Below are positions 38,554 through 52,014 of a stretch of 64,000 bases of DNA, in pieces. Each line of letters begins with the position of its first letter. Position 1 is the stretch's first letter. A model generated the notes under the pieces. The model saw only the letters and a program-made list of their open reading frames with translations, was not told where the DNA came from and did not search any database. A program made the translations under genes and the position numbers. The DNA comes from Leptidea sinapis (Eukaryota; Arthropoda; Insecta; Lepidoptera; Pieridae). The stretch covers positions 12,115,501 to 12,179,500 of the forward strand of contig NC_066294.1 in the NCBI RefSeq assembly GCF_905404315.1, read 5' to 3'.

Positions 38554-41500
38554 GAGGTTCTCGAGGGTGCTGAGAACGATTTTGTGATCATTTTTCTAAT
38601 CCAAGATGATCGCCGCACAAAATTATGTTGATGGCCGCCGCTCAAAATAATGATAACTAGATTATGGGTATCGTATCCGAGGTTCTCGAAGGTGCAGAGA
38701 ACGATTTTGTGGTCAGTTTTCAAATCCAAGATGGCCACCGCTCTAAAGTATTATAATAACATTATGGATATCGTATCCTAGTTTCTCGAGGGTGCTGAGA
38801 ACGATTTTGTGATCATTTTTCAAATCCAAGATGGCCGCCGTGTAAGATAATGATCACAAAAATATGGGTATCGTATCCAATATTCTCGAGAGTGCACAGA
38901 ACGATTTTGTGATCATTTTTTAAATCCAAGATGGCCGCCGCACAAAATTATGATTTTTGCAATATAGATATCGTGTCCGAGGTTCTCGAGGATGCAGAGA
39001 ACAATTCTGTGATCATTTTTGAAATCCAAGAGCGCTGTCGCAATCAATTATGTTTTCAGCAATATGGATATCATGTCCGAGGTTCTCGAGGGTGCACAGA
39101 ACGATTTTGTGATCATTTTTTAAATCCAAGATGGCCGCCGCACAAAATTATGATTTTTGCAATATGGATATCGTGTCCGAGGTTCTCGAGGATGCAGAGA
39201 ACAATTCTGTGATCATTTTTGAAATCCAAGAGCGCTGTCGCAATCAATTATGTTTTCAGCAATATGGATATCATGTCCGAGGTTCTCGAGGGTGCAGAAA
39301 ACAATTTTGGGATCATTTTTAAATCTGAGATGGCCGCCGCTCAAAATTATGATAACGACATTATGGGTATCGTATCAGTGGTTCTCGAGGGTGCAGAGAA
39401 CGATTCTGTGATCATTTTTCAAATCCAAGATGGCCGCCGCTCAAAAGTATGATAACTAGATTATGGCTATCGTATCTTAGGTTCTCGAGGGTGCAGAGAA
39501 CGATTCTGTGATCATTTTTGAAATCCAAGAGAGCTGCCGCAAACAATAATGTTGTCAGCAATATGGATATCGTGTCTGAGGTTCACGAGGGTGCAGAAAA
39601 TAATTTTGGGATCATTTTTAAGCCCGAGATGGCCGCCTCGCAAGATTATGATCACAAAAATATGGGTATCATATCCGAGGTTCTCGAGAGTGCACAGAAC
39701 GATTTTTTTATCATATTTGAAATCCAAGGTGGCCGCCGCTCAAAATTATGATAACTTGATTATCGGTATCGTATCCTAGGTTCTCGAGGGTGCAGAGAGC
39801 GATTTTGTTATAAGTTTTCAAATCCAAAAAGGCCGCCGCTCAAAAGAATGATAACTACATTATGGGTATCGTATCCGAGGTTCTCGAGGGTGCAGAGAAC
39901 GATTTTGTGATCATTTTTGAAATCCAAGATGGCCGCCGCACAAAATTATGATTTCAGCAATATGGATATCGTACCCGAGGTTCTCGAGGGAGCAGAGAAC
40001 GATTTTGTGATCATTTTCAAATCCAAGATGGCCGCCGCACAAAATTATGATTTTAGCAATATGGATATCGTGTCCGAGGTTCTCGAGGGTGCAGAGAACG
40101 ATTTTGTGATCATTTTTCAAATCGAAGATAGCCGCCACTTTAAAGTATGATAACTACATTATGGGTATCGTATCCGAGGTTCTCGAGGGTGTTGAGAACG
40201 ATTTTATGACAATTTTTCAAATCGAAGGCCGCCGCACAAAATTATGATTTCAGCAATATGGATATCGTACCCGAGGTTCTCGAGGGTGCAGAGAACGATT
40301 TGGTGATCATTTTTCAAATCCAAGAGAGCTGCCGCAAACAATTATGTTATCAGCAATATGGATATCGCGTCCGAGGTTCTCGAGGGTGCAGAAAACAATT
40401 TTGGGATCATTTTTAAATCTGAGATGGCCGCCGCTCAAAATTATGATAACGACATTATGGGTATCGTATCAGTGATTCTCCAGGGTGCAGAGAACGATTT
40501 TGTGATCATTTTTCAAATCCAAGATGGCCGCCGCTCAAAAGTATGATAACTACATTATGGGTATCTTATCCGAGGTTCTCGAGGGTGCTGAGAACGATTT
40601 TGTGATCATTTTTCAAATACAAGATGGCCGCAGTGCAAGATTATGATCATAAAAATATGGGTATCATATCTGAGGTTCTCGAGAGTACACAGAACGATTT
40701 TGTGAATATTTTTGAAATCCAAGATGGCCGCCGCTCAAAATTATGATAACGACATTATGGGTATCGTATCAGTAGTTCTCGAGGGTGCAGAGAACGATTT
40801 TGTGATCATTTTTCAAATCTTAGATGTCCGCCGCTCAAAAGTATGATAACTACATTATGGGTATCTTATCCGAGGTTCTCGAGGGTGATGAGAACGATTT
40901 TGTGATCATTTTTCAAATACAAGATGGCCGCCGTGCAAGATTATGATCATAAAAATACAGGTATCGTATCTGAGGTTCTCGAGAGTGCACAGAACGATTT
41001 TTTGATGATTTTTGAAATCCAAGGTGGCCGCCGCTCAAAATTATGATAACTAGATTATCGGTATCGTATCCTAGGTTCTCGAGGGTGCACAGAGCGATTT
41101 TGTGATAAGTTTTCAAATCCAAGAAGGCCGCCGCTCAAAAGAATGATAACTACATTATGGGTATCGTATCCGAGGTTCTCGAGGGTGCAGAGAACGATTT
41201 TGTGATCATTTTTGAAATCCAAGCTGGCCGCCGCACAAAATTATGATTTCAGCAATATGGATATCGTACCCGAGGTTCTCGAGGGTGCAGAGAACGATTT
41301 TGTGATCATTTTTGAAATCCAAGCTGGCCGCCGCACAAAATTATGATTTCAGCAATATGGATATCGTACCCGAGGTTCTCGAGGGTGCAGAGAACGATTT
41401 GGTGATCATTTTTCAAATCCAAGAGAGCTTCCGCAAACAATTATGTTATCAGCAATATGGATATCGCGTCCGAAGTTCTCGAGGGTGCAGAAAACAATTT

Positions 41501-42369
41501 TGGGATCATTTTTAAATCTGAGATGGCCGCCGCTCAAAATTATGATAACGACATTATGGGTATCGTATCAGTGGTTCTCGAGGGTGCAGAGAACGATTTT
41601 GTGATCATTTTTGAAATCCAAGATGGCCGCCGCTCAACATTATGATAACTACATTACGGGTATCGTATCCGAGGTTCGCGAGGGTGCTGAGAACGATTTT
41701 GTGATCATTTTTCTAATCCAAGATGATCGCCGCACAAAATTATGATTTCAGCAATATAGATATCGTACTCGAGGTTTTTGAGGGTGCAGAGAACGATTTG
41801 GTAATCATTTTTCAAATACAAGATGGCCGCCGCACAAAATTATGATTTTAGCAATATGGATATCGTGTCCGAGGTTCTCGAGGGTGCAGAGAACAATTCT
41901 GTGATCATTTTTGAAATCCAAGAGCGCTGTCGCAAACAATTATGTTTTCAGCAATATGGATATCATGTCCGAGGTTCTCGAGGGTGCAGAGAACAATTCT
42001 GTGATCATTTTTTTAATCCAAGAGGGCTGCCGCAAACAATTATGTTTTCAGCAATATGGATATCGTGTCCGAGGTTCTCGAGGGTGCAGAAAACAATTTT
42101 GGGATCATTTTTATATATGAGATGGCCGCCGCTCAAAATTATGATAACGACATTATGGGTATCGTATCAGTAGTTCTCGAGGGTGCAGAGAACGATTTTG
42201 TGATCATTTTTCAAAGCTTAGATGGCCGCCGCTCAAAAGTATGATAACTACATTATGGGTATCTTATCCGAGGTTCTCGAGGGTGATGAGAACGATTTTG
42301 TGATCATTTTTCAAATACTAGATGGCCGCCGTGCAAGATTATGATCATAAAAATACAGGTATCGTATCT
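38554..42369 (+). repeat. First part of 7107-bp composite block
   Basis: A 21-mer-like order M1 to M20 with an extra dimer (38892-39291) inside. M20 is then joined near 40740 to a different monomer (AACGACATTATGGGTATCG then CAGTAGTTCTCG) in place of M21. From about 40900 the sequence follows 23450-24920 at an offset of 17446 bp, including the AAGCTGGCCGCC pair and the TTTCAAAGCTTAGATGG monomer. Confidence 0.85.
38892..39291 (+). repeat. 200-bp dimer tandem duplication
   Basis: Two adjacent monomers (M4 variant with ATTATGATTTTTGCAATAT and M5 variant with GAGGATGCAGAG) occur twice in a row at an offset of exactly 200 bp: 38892-39091 and 39092-39291. The join is a hybrid monomer reading GGGTGCACAGAACG near 39091, combining the M6 start with the M4 tail. 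Only one difference stands out: ATATAGATATCG near 38962 against ATATGGATATCG near 39162. Confidence 0.92.
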
Positions 42370-43964
42370 GAGGTTCTCGAGAGTGCACAGAACGATTCTG
42401 TGATCATATTTCAAATCCAAGATGGCCGCCGCTCCAAAGTATGATAACTAGATTATGGCTATCGTATCCGAGGTTCTCGAGGGTGCAGAGAACGATTCTG
42501 TGATCATTTTTGAAATCCAAGAGGGCTGCCGCAAACAATAATGTTGTCAGCAATATGGATATCGTGTCTGAGGTTCACGAGGGTGCAGAAAATAATTTTG
42601 GGATCATTTTTAAGTCCGAGATGGCCGCCTCGCAAGATTATGATCACAAAAATATGGGTATCATATCCGAGGTTCTCGAGGGTGCAGAAAACAATTTTGG
42701 GATCATTTTTAAATCTGAGATGGCCGCTGCTCAAAATTATGATAACGACATTATGGGTATCGTATCAGTGGTTCTCGAGGGTGCAGAGAAAGATTCTGTG
42801 ATCATTTTTCAAATCCAAGATGGCCGCCGCTCAAAAGTATGATAACTAGATTATGGCTATCGTATCTTAGGTTCTCGAGGGAGCAGAGAACGATTCTGTG
42901 ATCATTTTTGAAATCCAAGAGGGCTGCCGCAAACAATAATGTTGTCAGCAATATGGATATCGTGTCTGAGGTTCACGAGGGTGCAGAAAATAATTTTGGG
43001 ATCATTTTTAAGTCCGAGATGGCCGCCGTGCAAGATTATGATCACAAAAATATGGGTATCGTATCCGAGGTTCTCGAGAGTGCACAGAACGATTTTTTGA
43101 TGATTTTTGAAATCCAAGGTGGCCGCCGCTCAAAATTATGATAACTAGATTATCGGTATCGTATCCTAGGTTCTCGAGGGTGCACAGAGCGATTTTGTGA
43201 TAAGTTTTCAAATCCAAGAAGGCCGCCGCTCAAAAGAATGATAACTACATTATGGGTATCGTGTCCGAGGTTCTCGAGGGTGCAGAGAACGATTTTGTGA
43301 TCATTTTTGAAATCCAAGCTGGCCGCCGCACAAAATTATGTTTTCAGCAATATGGATATCGTACCCGAGGTTCTCGAGGGTGCAGAGAACGATTTTGTGA
43401 TCATTTTTGAAATCCAAGCTGGCCGCCGCACAAAATTATGATTTCAGCAATATGGATATCGTACCCGAGGTTCTCGAGGGTGCAGAGAACGATTTGGTGA
43501 TCATTTTTCAAATCCAAGAGAGCTTCCGCAAACAATTATGTTATCAGCAATATGGATATCGCGTCCGAGGTTCTCGAGGGTGCAGAAAACAATTTTGGGA
43601 TCATTTTTAAATCTGAGATGGCCGCCGCTCAAAATTATGATAACGACATTATGGGTATCGTATCAGTGATTCTCCAGGGTGCAGAGAACAATTTTGGGAT
43701 CATTTTTATATATGAGATGGCCGCCGCTCAAAATTATGATAACGACATTATGGGTATCATATCAGTGGTTCTCGAGCGTGCAGAGAACGATTCTGTGATC
43801 ATTTTTCAAATCCAAGATGGCCGCCGCTCAAAAGTATGATAACTAGATTATGGCTATCGTATCTTAGGTTCTCGAGGGTGCAGAGAACGATTCTGTGATC
43901 ATTTTTGAAATCCAAGAGGGCTGCCGCAAACAATAATGTTGTCAGCAATATGGATATCGTATCT
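42370..43964 (+). repeat. 1595-bp tandem duplication, copy 1
   Basis: About 16 monomers starting GAGGTTCTCGAGAGTGCACA with GATTCTGTGATCATATTTC. It runs through GAGGTTCACGAGG monomers, a GGTTATAAG/GATAAG region and the AAGCTGG pair, to a hybrid near 43680 where CTCCAGGGTGCAGAGAAC is followed by AATTTTGGGATC and TATATATGAG. The following copy starts at exactly +1595. Confidence 0.86.
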
Positions 43965-45280
43965 GAGGTTCTCGAGAGTGCACAGAACGATTCTGTGATC
44001 ATTTTTCAAATCCAAGATGGCCGCCGCTCAAAAGTATGATAACTAGATTATGGCTATCGTATCTGAGGTTCTCGAGGGTGCAGAGAACGATTCTGTGATC
44101 ATTTTTGAAATCCAAGAGGGCTGCCGCAAACAATAATGTTGTCAGCAATATGGATATCGTGTCTGAGGTTCACGAGGGTGCAGAAAATAATTTTGGGATC
44201 ATTTTTAAGTCCGAGATGGCCGCCTCGCAAGATTATGATCACAAAAATATGGGTATCATATCCGAGGTTCTCGAGGGTGCAGAAAACAATTTTGGGATCA
44301 TTTTTAAATCTGAGATGGCCGCTGCTCAAAATTATGATAACGACATTATGGGTATCGTATCAGTGGTTCTCGAGGGTGCAGAGAACGATTCTGTGATCAT
44401 TTTTCAAATCCAAGATGGCCGCCGCTCAAAAGTATGATAACTAGATTATGGCTATCGTATCTTAGGTTCTCGAGGGAGCAGAGAACGATTCTGTGATCAT
44501 TTTTGAAATCCAAGAGGGCTGCCGCAAACAATAATGTTGTCAGCAATATGGATATCGTGTCTGAGGTTCACGAGGGTGCAGAAAATAATTTTGGGATCAT
44601 TTTTAAGTCCGAGATGGCCGCCGTGCAAGATTATGATCACAAAAATATGGGTATCGTATCCGAGGTTCTCGAGAGTGCACAGAACGATTTTTTGATGATT
44701 TTTGAAATCCAAGGTGGCCGCCGCTCAAAATTATGATAACTAGATTATCGGTATCGTATCCTAGGTTCTCGAGGGTGCACAGAGCGATTTTGTGATAAGT
44801 TTTCAAATCCAAGAAGGCCGCCGCTCAAAAGAATGATAACTACATTATGGGTATCGTATCCGAGGTTCTCGAGGGTGCAGAGAACGATTTTGTGATCATT
44901 TTTGAAATCCAAGCTGGCCGTCGCACAAAATTATGATTTCAGCAATATGGATATCGTACCCGAGGTTCTCGAGGGTGCAGAGAACGATTTTGTGATCATT
45001 TTTGAAATCCAAGATGGCCGCCGCACAAAATTATGATTTCAGCAATATGGATATCGTACCCGAGGTTCTCGAGGGTGCAGAGAACGATTTGGTGATCATT
45101 TTTCAAATCCAAGAGAGCTTCCGCAAACAATTATGTTATCAGCAATATGGATATCGCGTCCGAGGTTCTCGAGGGTGCAGAAAACAATTTTGGGATCATT
45201 TTTAAATCTGAGATGGCCGCCGCTCAAAATTATGATAACGACATTATGGGTATCGTATCAGTGATTCTCCAGGGTGCAGA
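43965..45280 (+). repeat. 1595-bp tandem duplication, partial copy 2
   Basis: Matches copy 1 at an offset of 1595 bp for about 1.3 kb. It departs near 45281, where the M18-like monomer continues normally (GAGAACGATTTTGTGATC) instead of switching to the AATTTTGGGATC hybrid seen in copy 1. Copy 2 therefore keeps the ancestral order. Confidence 0.85.
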
Positions 45281-45660
45281 GAACGATTTTGTGATCATTT
45301 TTCAAATCCAAGATGGCCGCCGCTCAAAAGTATGATAACTACATTATGGGTATCTTATCCGAGGTTCTCGAGGGTGCTGAGAACGATTTTGTGATCATTT
45401 TTCAAATACAAGATGGCCGCAGTGCAAGATTATGATCATAAAAATATGGGTATCATATCTGAGGTTCTCGAGAGTGCACAGAACGATTTTGTGAATATTT
45501 TTGAAATCCAAGATGGCCGCCGCTCAAAATTATGATAAGTAAATTATGGGTATCGTATCTAAAGTTCTCGAGGGTGCAGAGAACGATTTTGTGATCATTT
45601 TTGAAATCCAAGATGGCCGCCGCTCAAAATTAGGATAACTACATTATGGGTATCGTATCC
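45281..45660 (+). repeat. M18-M21 end of 7107-bp block
   Basis: Standard M18-M21 series (CAAATACAAGATGGCCGCAG, GTGAATATTTTTG, AAAGTTCTCG, AATTAGGATAAC) leading into the 125-bp M1 at 45661. All composite blocks in the window end with this same series, so M18-M21 plus M1 form the most constant part of the HOR. Confidence 0.88.
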
Positions 45661-47778
45661 GAGGTTCTCGAGGGTGCTGAGAACGATTTTGTGATCATTT
45701 TTCTAATCCAAGATGATCGCCGCACAAAATTATGTTGATGGCCGCCGCTCAAAATAATGATAACTAGATTATGGGTATCGTATCCGAGGTTCTCGAAGGT
45801 GCAGAGAACGATTTTGTGGTCAGTTTTCAAATCCAAGATGGCCACCGCTCTAAAGTATGATAATAACATTATGGATATCGTATCCTAGTTTCTCGAGGGT
45901 GCTGAGAACGATTTTGTGATCATTTTTCAAATCCAAGATGGCCGCCGTGTAAGATAATGATCACAAAAATATGGGTATCGTATCCAATATTCTCGAGAGT
46001 GCACAGAACGATTTTGTGATCATTTTTTAAATCCAAGATGGCCGCCGCACAAAATTATGATTTTAGCAATATGGATATCGTGTCCGAGGTTCTCGAGGAT
46101 GCAGAGAACAATTCTGTGATCATTTTTGAAATCCAAGAGCGCTGTCGCAATCAATTATGTTTTCAGCAATATGGATATCATGTCCGAGGTTCTCGAGGGT
46201 GCAAAAAACAATTTTGGGATCATTTTTTAATCTGAGATGGCCGCCGCTCAAAATTATGATAACGACATTATGGGTATCATATCAGTGGTTCTCGAGCGTG
46301 CAGAGAACGATTCTGTGATCATTTTTCAAATCCAAGATGGCCGCCGCTCAAAAGTATGATAACTAGATTATGGCTATCGTATCTTAGGTTCTCGAGGGTG
46401 CAGAGAACGATTCTGTGATCATTTTTGAAATCCAAGAGGGCTGCCGCAAACAATAATGTTGTCAGCAATATGGATATCGTGTCTGAGGTTCACGAGGGTG
46501 CAGAAAATAATTTTGGGATCATTTTTAAGTCCGAGATGGCCGCCTCGCAAGATTATGATCACAAAAATATGGGTATCATATCCGAGGTTCTCGAGAGTGC
46601 ACAGAACGATTTTTTTATCATATTTGAAATCCAAGGTGGCCGCCGCTCAAAATTATGATAACTTGATTATCGGTATCGTATCCTAGGTTCTCGAGGGTGC
46701 AGAGAGCGATTTTGTGATAAGTTTTCAAATCCAAGAAGGCCGCCGCTCAAAAGAATGATAACTACATAATGGGTATCGTATCCGAGGTTCTCGAGGGTGC
46801 AGAGAACGATTTTGTGATCATTTTTCAAATCCAAGATGGCCGCCGCACAAAATTATGATTTCAGCAATATGGATATCGTACCCGAGGTTCTCGAGGGTGC
46901 AGAGAACGATTTTGTGATCATTTTCAAATCCAAGATGGCCGCCGCACAAAATTATGATTTTAGCAATATGGATATCGTTTCCGAGGTTCTCGAGGGTGCA
47001 GAGAACGATTTTGTGATCATTTTTCAAATCGAAGATAGCCGCCACTTTAAAGTATGATAACTACATTATGGGTATCGTATCCGAGGTTCTCGAGGGTGTT
47101 GAGAACGATTTTATGACAATTTTTCAAATCGAAGGCCGCCGCACAAAATTATGATTTCAGCAATATGGATATCGTACCCGAGGTTCTCGAGGGTGCAGAG
47201 AACGATTTGGTGATCATTTTTCAAATCCAAGAGAGCTGCCGCAAACAATTATGTTATCAGCAATATGGATATCGCGTCCGAGGTTCTCGAGGGTGCAGAA
47301 AACAATTTTGGGATCATTTTTAAATCTGAGATGGCCGCCGCTCAAAATTATGATAACGACATTATGGGTATCGTATCAGTGATTCTCCAGGGTGCAGAGA
47401 ACGATTTTGTGATCATTTTTCAAATCCAAGATGGCCGCCGCTCAAAAGTATGATAACTACATTATGGGTATCTTATCCGAGGTTCTCGAGGGTGCTGAGA
47501 ACGATTTTGTGATCATTTTTCAAATACAAGATGGCCGCAGTGCAAGATTATGATCATAAAAATATGGGTATCATATCTGAGGTTCTCGAGAGTGCACAGA
47601 ACGATTTTGTGAATATTTTTGAAATCCAAGATGGCCGCCGCTCAAAATTATGATAAGTAAATTATGGGTATCGTATCTAAAGTTCTCGAGGGTGCAGAGA
47701 ACGATTTTGTGATCATTTTTGAAATCCAAGATGGCCGCCGCTCAAAATTAGGATAACTACATTATGGGTATCGTATCC
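45661..47778 (+). repeat. 2118-bp 21-mer higher-order repeat, copy
   Basis: Full M1-M21, first of three in tandem. It carries the type II marks (GTGGTCAGTTTTC, CATTTTTTAAATCC, GAGGATGCAGAG, GCAAAAAACAATTTTGG) and GTAAGATAATGATCAC in M3 near 45950, a variant shared with the M3 near 38846. Confidence 0.94.
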
Positions 47779-49896
47779 GAGGTTCTCGAGGGTACTGAGT
47801 ACGATTTTGTGATCATTTTTCTAATCCAAGATGATCGCCGCACAAAATTATGTTGATGGCCGCCGCTCAAAATAATGATAACTAGATTATGGGTATCGTA
47901 TCCGAGGTTCTCGAAGGTGCAGAGAACGATTTTGTGATCAGTTTTCAAATCCAAGATGGCCACCGCTCTAAAGTATGATAATAACATTATGGATATCGTA
48001 TCCTAGTTTCTCGAGGGTGCTGAGAACGATTTTGTGATCATTTTTCAAATCCAAGATGGCCGCCGTGTAAGATTATGATCACAAAAATATGGGTATCGTA
48101 TCCAATGTTCTCGAGAGTGCACAGAACGATTTAGTGATCATTTTTGAAATCCAAGATGGCCGCCGCACAAAATTATGATTTTAGCAATATGGATATCGTG
48201 TCCGAGGTTCTCGAGGGTGCAGAGAACAATTCTGTGATCATTTTTGAAATCCAAGAGCGCTGTCGCAATCAATTATGTTTTCAGCAATATGGATATCATG
48301 TCCGAGGTTCTCGAGGGTGCAGAAAACAATTTTGGGATCATTTTTAAATCTGAGATGGCCGCCGCTCAAAATTATGATAACGACATTATGGGTATCGTAT
48401 CAGTGGTTCTCGAGGGTGCAGAGAACGATTCTGTGATCATTTTTCAAATCCAAGATGGACGCCGCTCAAAAGTATGATAACTAGATTATGGCTATCGTAT
48501 CTTAGGTTCTCGAGGGTGCAGAGAACGATTCTGTGATCATTTTTGAAATCCAAGAGAGCTGCCGCAAACAATAATGTTGTCAGCAATATGGATATCGTGT
48601 CTGAGGTTCACGAGGGTGCAGAAAATAATTTTGGGATCATTTTTAAGCCCGAGATGGCCGCCTCGCAAGATTATGATCACAAAAATATGGGTATCATATC
48701 CGAGGTTCTCGAGAGTGCACAGAACGATTTTTTTATCATATTTGAAATCCAAGGTGGCCGCCGCTCAAAATTATGATAACTTGATTATCGGTATCGTATC
48801 CTAGGTTCTCGAGGGTGCAGAGAGCGATTTTGTTATAAGTTTTCAAATCCAAAAAGGCCGCCGCTGAAAAGAATGATAACTACATTATGGGTATCGTATC
48901 CGAGGTTCTCGAGGGTGCAGAGAACGATTTTGTGATCATTTTTGAAATCCAAGATGGCCGCCGCACAAAATTATGATTTCAGCAATATGGATATCGTACC
49001 CGAGGTTCTCGAGGGTGCAGAGAACGATTTTGTGATCATTTTCAAATCCAAGATGGCCGCCGCACAAAATTATGATTTTAGCAATATGGATATCGTGTCC
49101 GAGGTTCTCGAGGGTGCAGAGAACGATTTTGTGATCATTTTTCAAATCGAAGATAGCCGCCACTTTAAAGTATGATAACTACATTATGGGTATCGTATCC
49201 GAGGTTCTCGAGGGTGTTGAGAACGATTTTATGACAATTTTTCAAATCGAAGGCCGCCGCACAAAATTATGATTTCAGCAATATGGATATCGTACCCGAG
49301 GTTCTCGAGGGTGCAGAGAACGATTTGGTGATCATTTTTCAAATCCAAGAGAGCTGCCGCAAACAATTATGTTATCAGCAATATGGATATCGCGTCCGAG
49401 GTTCTCGAGGGTGCAGAAAACAATTTTGGGATCATTTTTAAATCTGAGATGGCCGCCGCTCAAAATTATGATAACGACATTATGGGTATCGTATCAGTGA
49501 TTCTCCAGGGTGCAGAGAACGATTTTGTGATCATTTTTCAAATCCAAGATGGCCGCCGCTCAAAAGTATGATAACTACATTATGGGTATCTTATCCGAGG
49601 TTCTCGAGGGTGCTGAGAACGATTTTGTGATCATTTTTCAAATACAAGATGGCCGCAGTGCAAGATTATGATCATAAAAATATGGGTATCATATCTGAGG
49701 TTCTCGAGAGTGCACAGAACGATTTTGTGAATATTTTTGAAATCCAAGATGGCCGCCGCTCAAAATTATGATAAGTAAATTATGGGTATCGTATCTAAAG
49801 TTCTCGAGGGTGCAGAGAACGATTTTGTGATCATTTTTGAAATCCAAGATGGCCGCCGCTCAAAATTAGGATAACTACATTATGGGTATCGTATCC
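47779..49896 (+). repeat. 2118-bp 21-mer higher-order repeat, copy
   Basis: Full M1-M21, second of three. Marks: GAGGGTACTGAGTACG in M1, GATTTAGTGATC in M4, GATGGACGCCGCTC in M7 and CCGCTGAAAAGAATG in M11. The same set occurs in the 29435 and 59440 copies, so these three form one subfamily. Confidence 0.94.
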
Positions 49897-52014
49897 GAGG
49901 TTCTCGAGGGTGCTGAGTACGATTTTGTGATCATTTTTCTAATCCAAGATGATCGCCGCACAAAATTATGTTGATGGCCGCCGCTCAAAATAATGATAAC
50001 TAGATTATGGGTATCGTATCCGAGGTTCTCGAAGGTGCAGAGAACGATTTTGTGATCAGTTTTCAAATCCAAGATGGCCACCGCTCTAAAGTATGATAAT
50101 AACATTATGGATATCGTATCCTAGTTTCTCGAGGGTGCTGAGAACGATTTTGTGATCATTTTTCAAATCCAAGATGGCCGCCGTGTAAGATTATGATCAC
50201 AAAAATATGGGTATCGTATCCAATGTTCTCGAGAGTGCACAGAACGATTTTGTGATCATTTTTGAAATCCAAGATGGCCGCCGCACAAAATTATGATTTT
50301 AGCAATATGGATATCGTGTCCGAGGTTCTCGAGGGTGCAGAGAACAATTCTGTGATCATTTTTGAAATCCAAGAGCGCTGTCGCAATCAATTATGTTTTC
50401 AGCAATATGGATATCATGTCCGAGGTTCTCGAGGGTGCAGAAAACAATTTTGGGATCATTTTTAAATCTGAGATGGCCGCCGCTCAAAATTATGATAACG
50501 ACATTATGGGTATCGTATCAGTGGTTCTCGAGGGTGCAGAGAACGATTCTGTGATCATTTTTCAAATCCAAGATGGCCGCCGCTCAAAAGTATGATAACT
50601 AGATTATGGCTATCGTATCTTAGGTTCTCGAGGGTGCAGAGAACGATTCTGTGATCATTTTTGAAATCCAAGAGGGCTGCCGCAAACAATAATGTTGTCA
50701 GCAATATGGATATCGTGTCTGAGGTTCACGAGGGTGCAGAAAATAATTTTGGGATCATTTTTAAGCCCGAGATGGCCGCCTCGCAAGATTATGATCACAA
50801 AAATATGGGTATCATATCCGAGGTTCTCGAGAGTGCACAGAACGATTTTTTTATCATATTTGAAATCCAAGGTGGCCGCCGCTCAAAATTATGATAACTT
50901 GATTATCGGTATCGTATCCTAGGTTCTCGAGGGTGCAGAGAGCGATTTTGTTATAAGTTTTCAAATCCAAGATGGCCGCCGCTCAAAAGAATGATAACTA
51001 CATTATGGGTATCGTATCCGAGGTTCTCGAGGGTGCAGAGAACGATTTCGTGATCATTTTTGAAATCCAAGATGGCCGCCGCACAAAATTATGATTTCAG
51101 CAATATGGATATCGTACCCGAGGTTCTCGAGGGTGCAGAGAACGATTTTGTGATCATTTTCAAATCCAAGATGGCCGCCGCACAAAATTATGATTTTAGC
51201 AATATGGATATCGTGTCCGAGGTTCTCGAGGGTGCAGAGAACGATTTTGTGATCATTTTTCAAATCGAAGATAGCCGCCACTTTAAAGTATGATAACTAC
51301 ATTATGGGTATCGTATCCGAGGTTCTCGAGGGTGTTGAGAACGATTTTATGACAATTTTTCAAATCGAAGGCCGCCGCACAAAATTATGATTTCAGCAAT
51401 ATGGATATCGTACCCGAGGTTCTCGAGGGTGCAGAGAACGATTTGGTGATCATTTTTCAAATCCAAGAGAGCTGCCGCAAACAATTATGTTATCAGCAAT
51501 ATGGATATCGCGTCCGAGGTTCTCGAGGGTGCAGAAAACAATTTTGGGATCATTTTTAAATCTGAGATGGCCGCCGCTCAAAATTATGATAACGACATTA
51601 TGGGTATCGTATCAGTGATTCTCCAGGGTGCAGAGAACGATTTTGTGATCATTTTTCAAATCCAAGATGGCCGCCGCTCAAAAGTATGATAACTACATTA
51701 TGGGTATCTTATCCGAGGTTCTCGAGGGTGCTGAGAACGATTTTGTGATCATTTTTCAAATACAAGATGGCCGCAGTGCAAGATTATGATCATAAAAATA
51801 TGGGTATCATATCTGAGGTTCTCGAGAGTGCACAGAACGATTTTGTGAATATTTTTGAAATCCAAGATGGCCGCCGCTCAAAATTATGATAAGTAAATTA
51901 TGGGTATCGTATCTAAAGTTCTCGAGGGTGCAGAGAACGATTTTGTGATCATTTTTGAAATCCAAGATGGCCGCCGCTCAAAATTAGGATAACTACATTA
52001 TGGGTATCGTATCC
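49897..52014 (+). repeat. 2118-bp 21-mer higher-order repeat, copy
   Basis: Full M1-M21, third of three. The 30-kb long-range repeat starts just before it (about 49692), and this unit corresponds to 19891-22009. It lacks that copy's 1-bp insertion and most of its private changes (it reads CATTTTCAAATCC near 51157). Confidence 0.94.
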
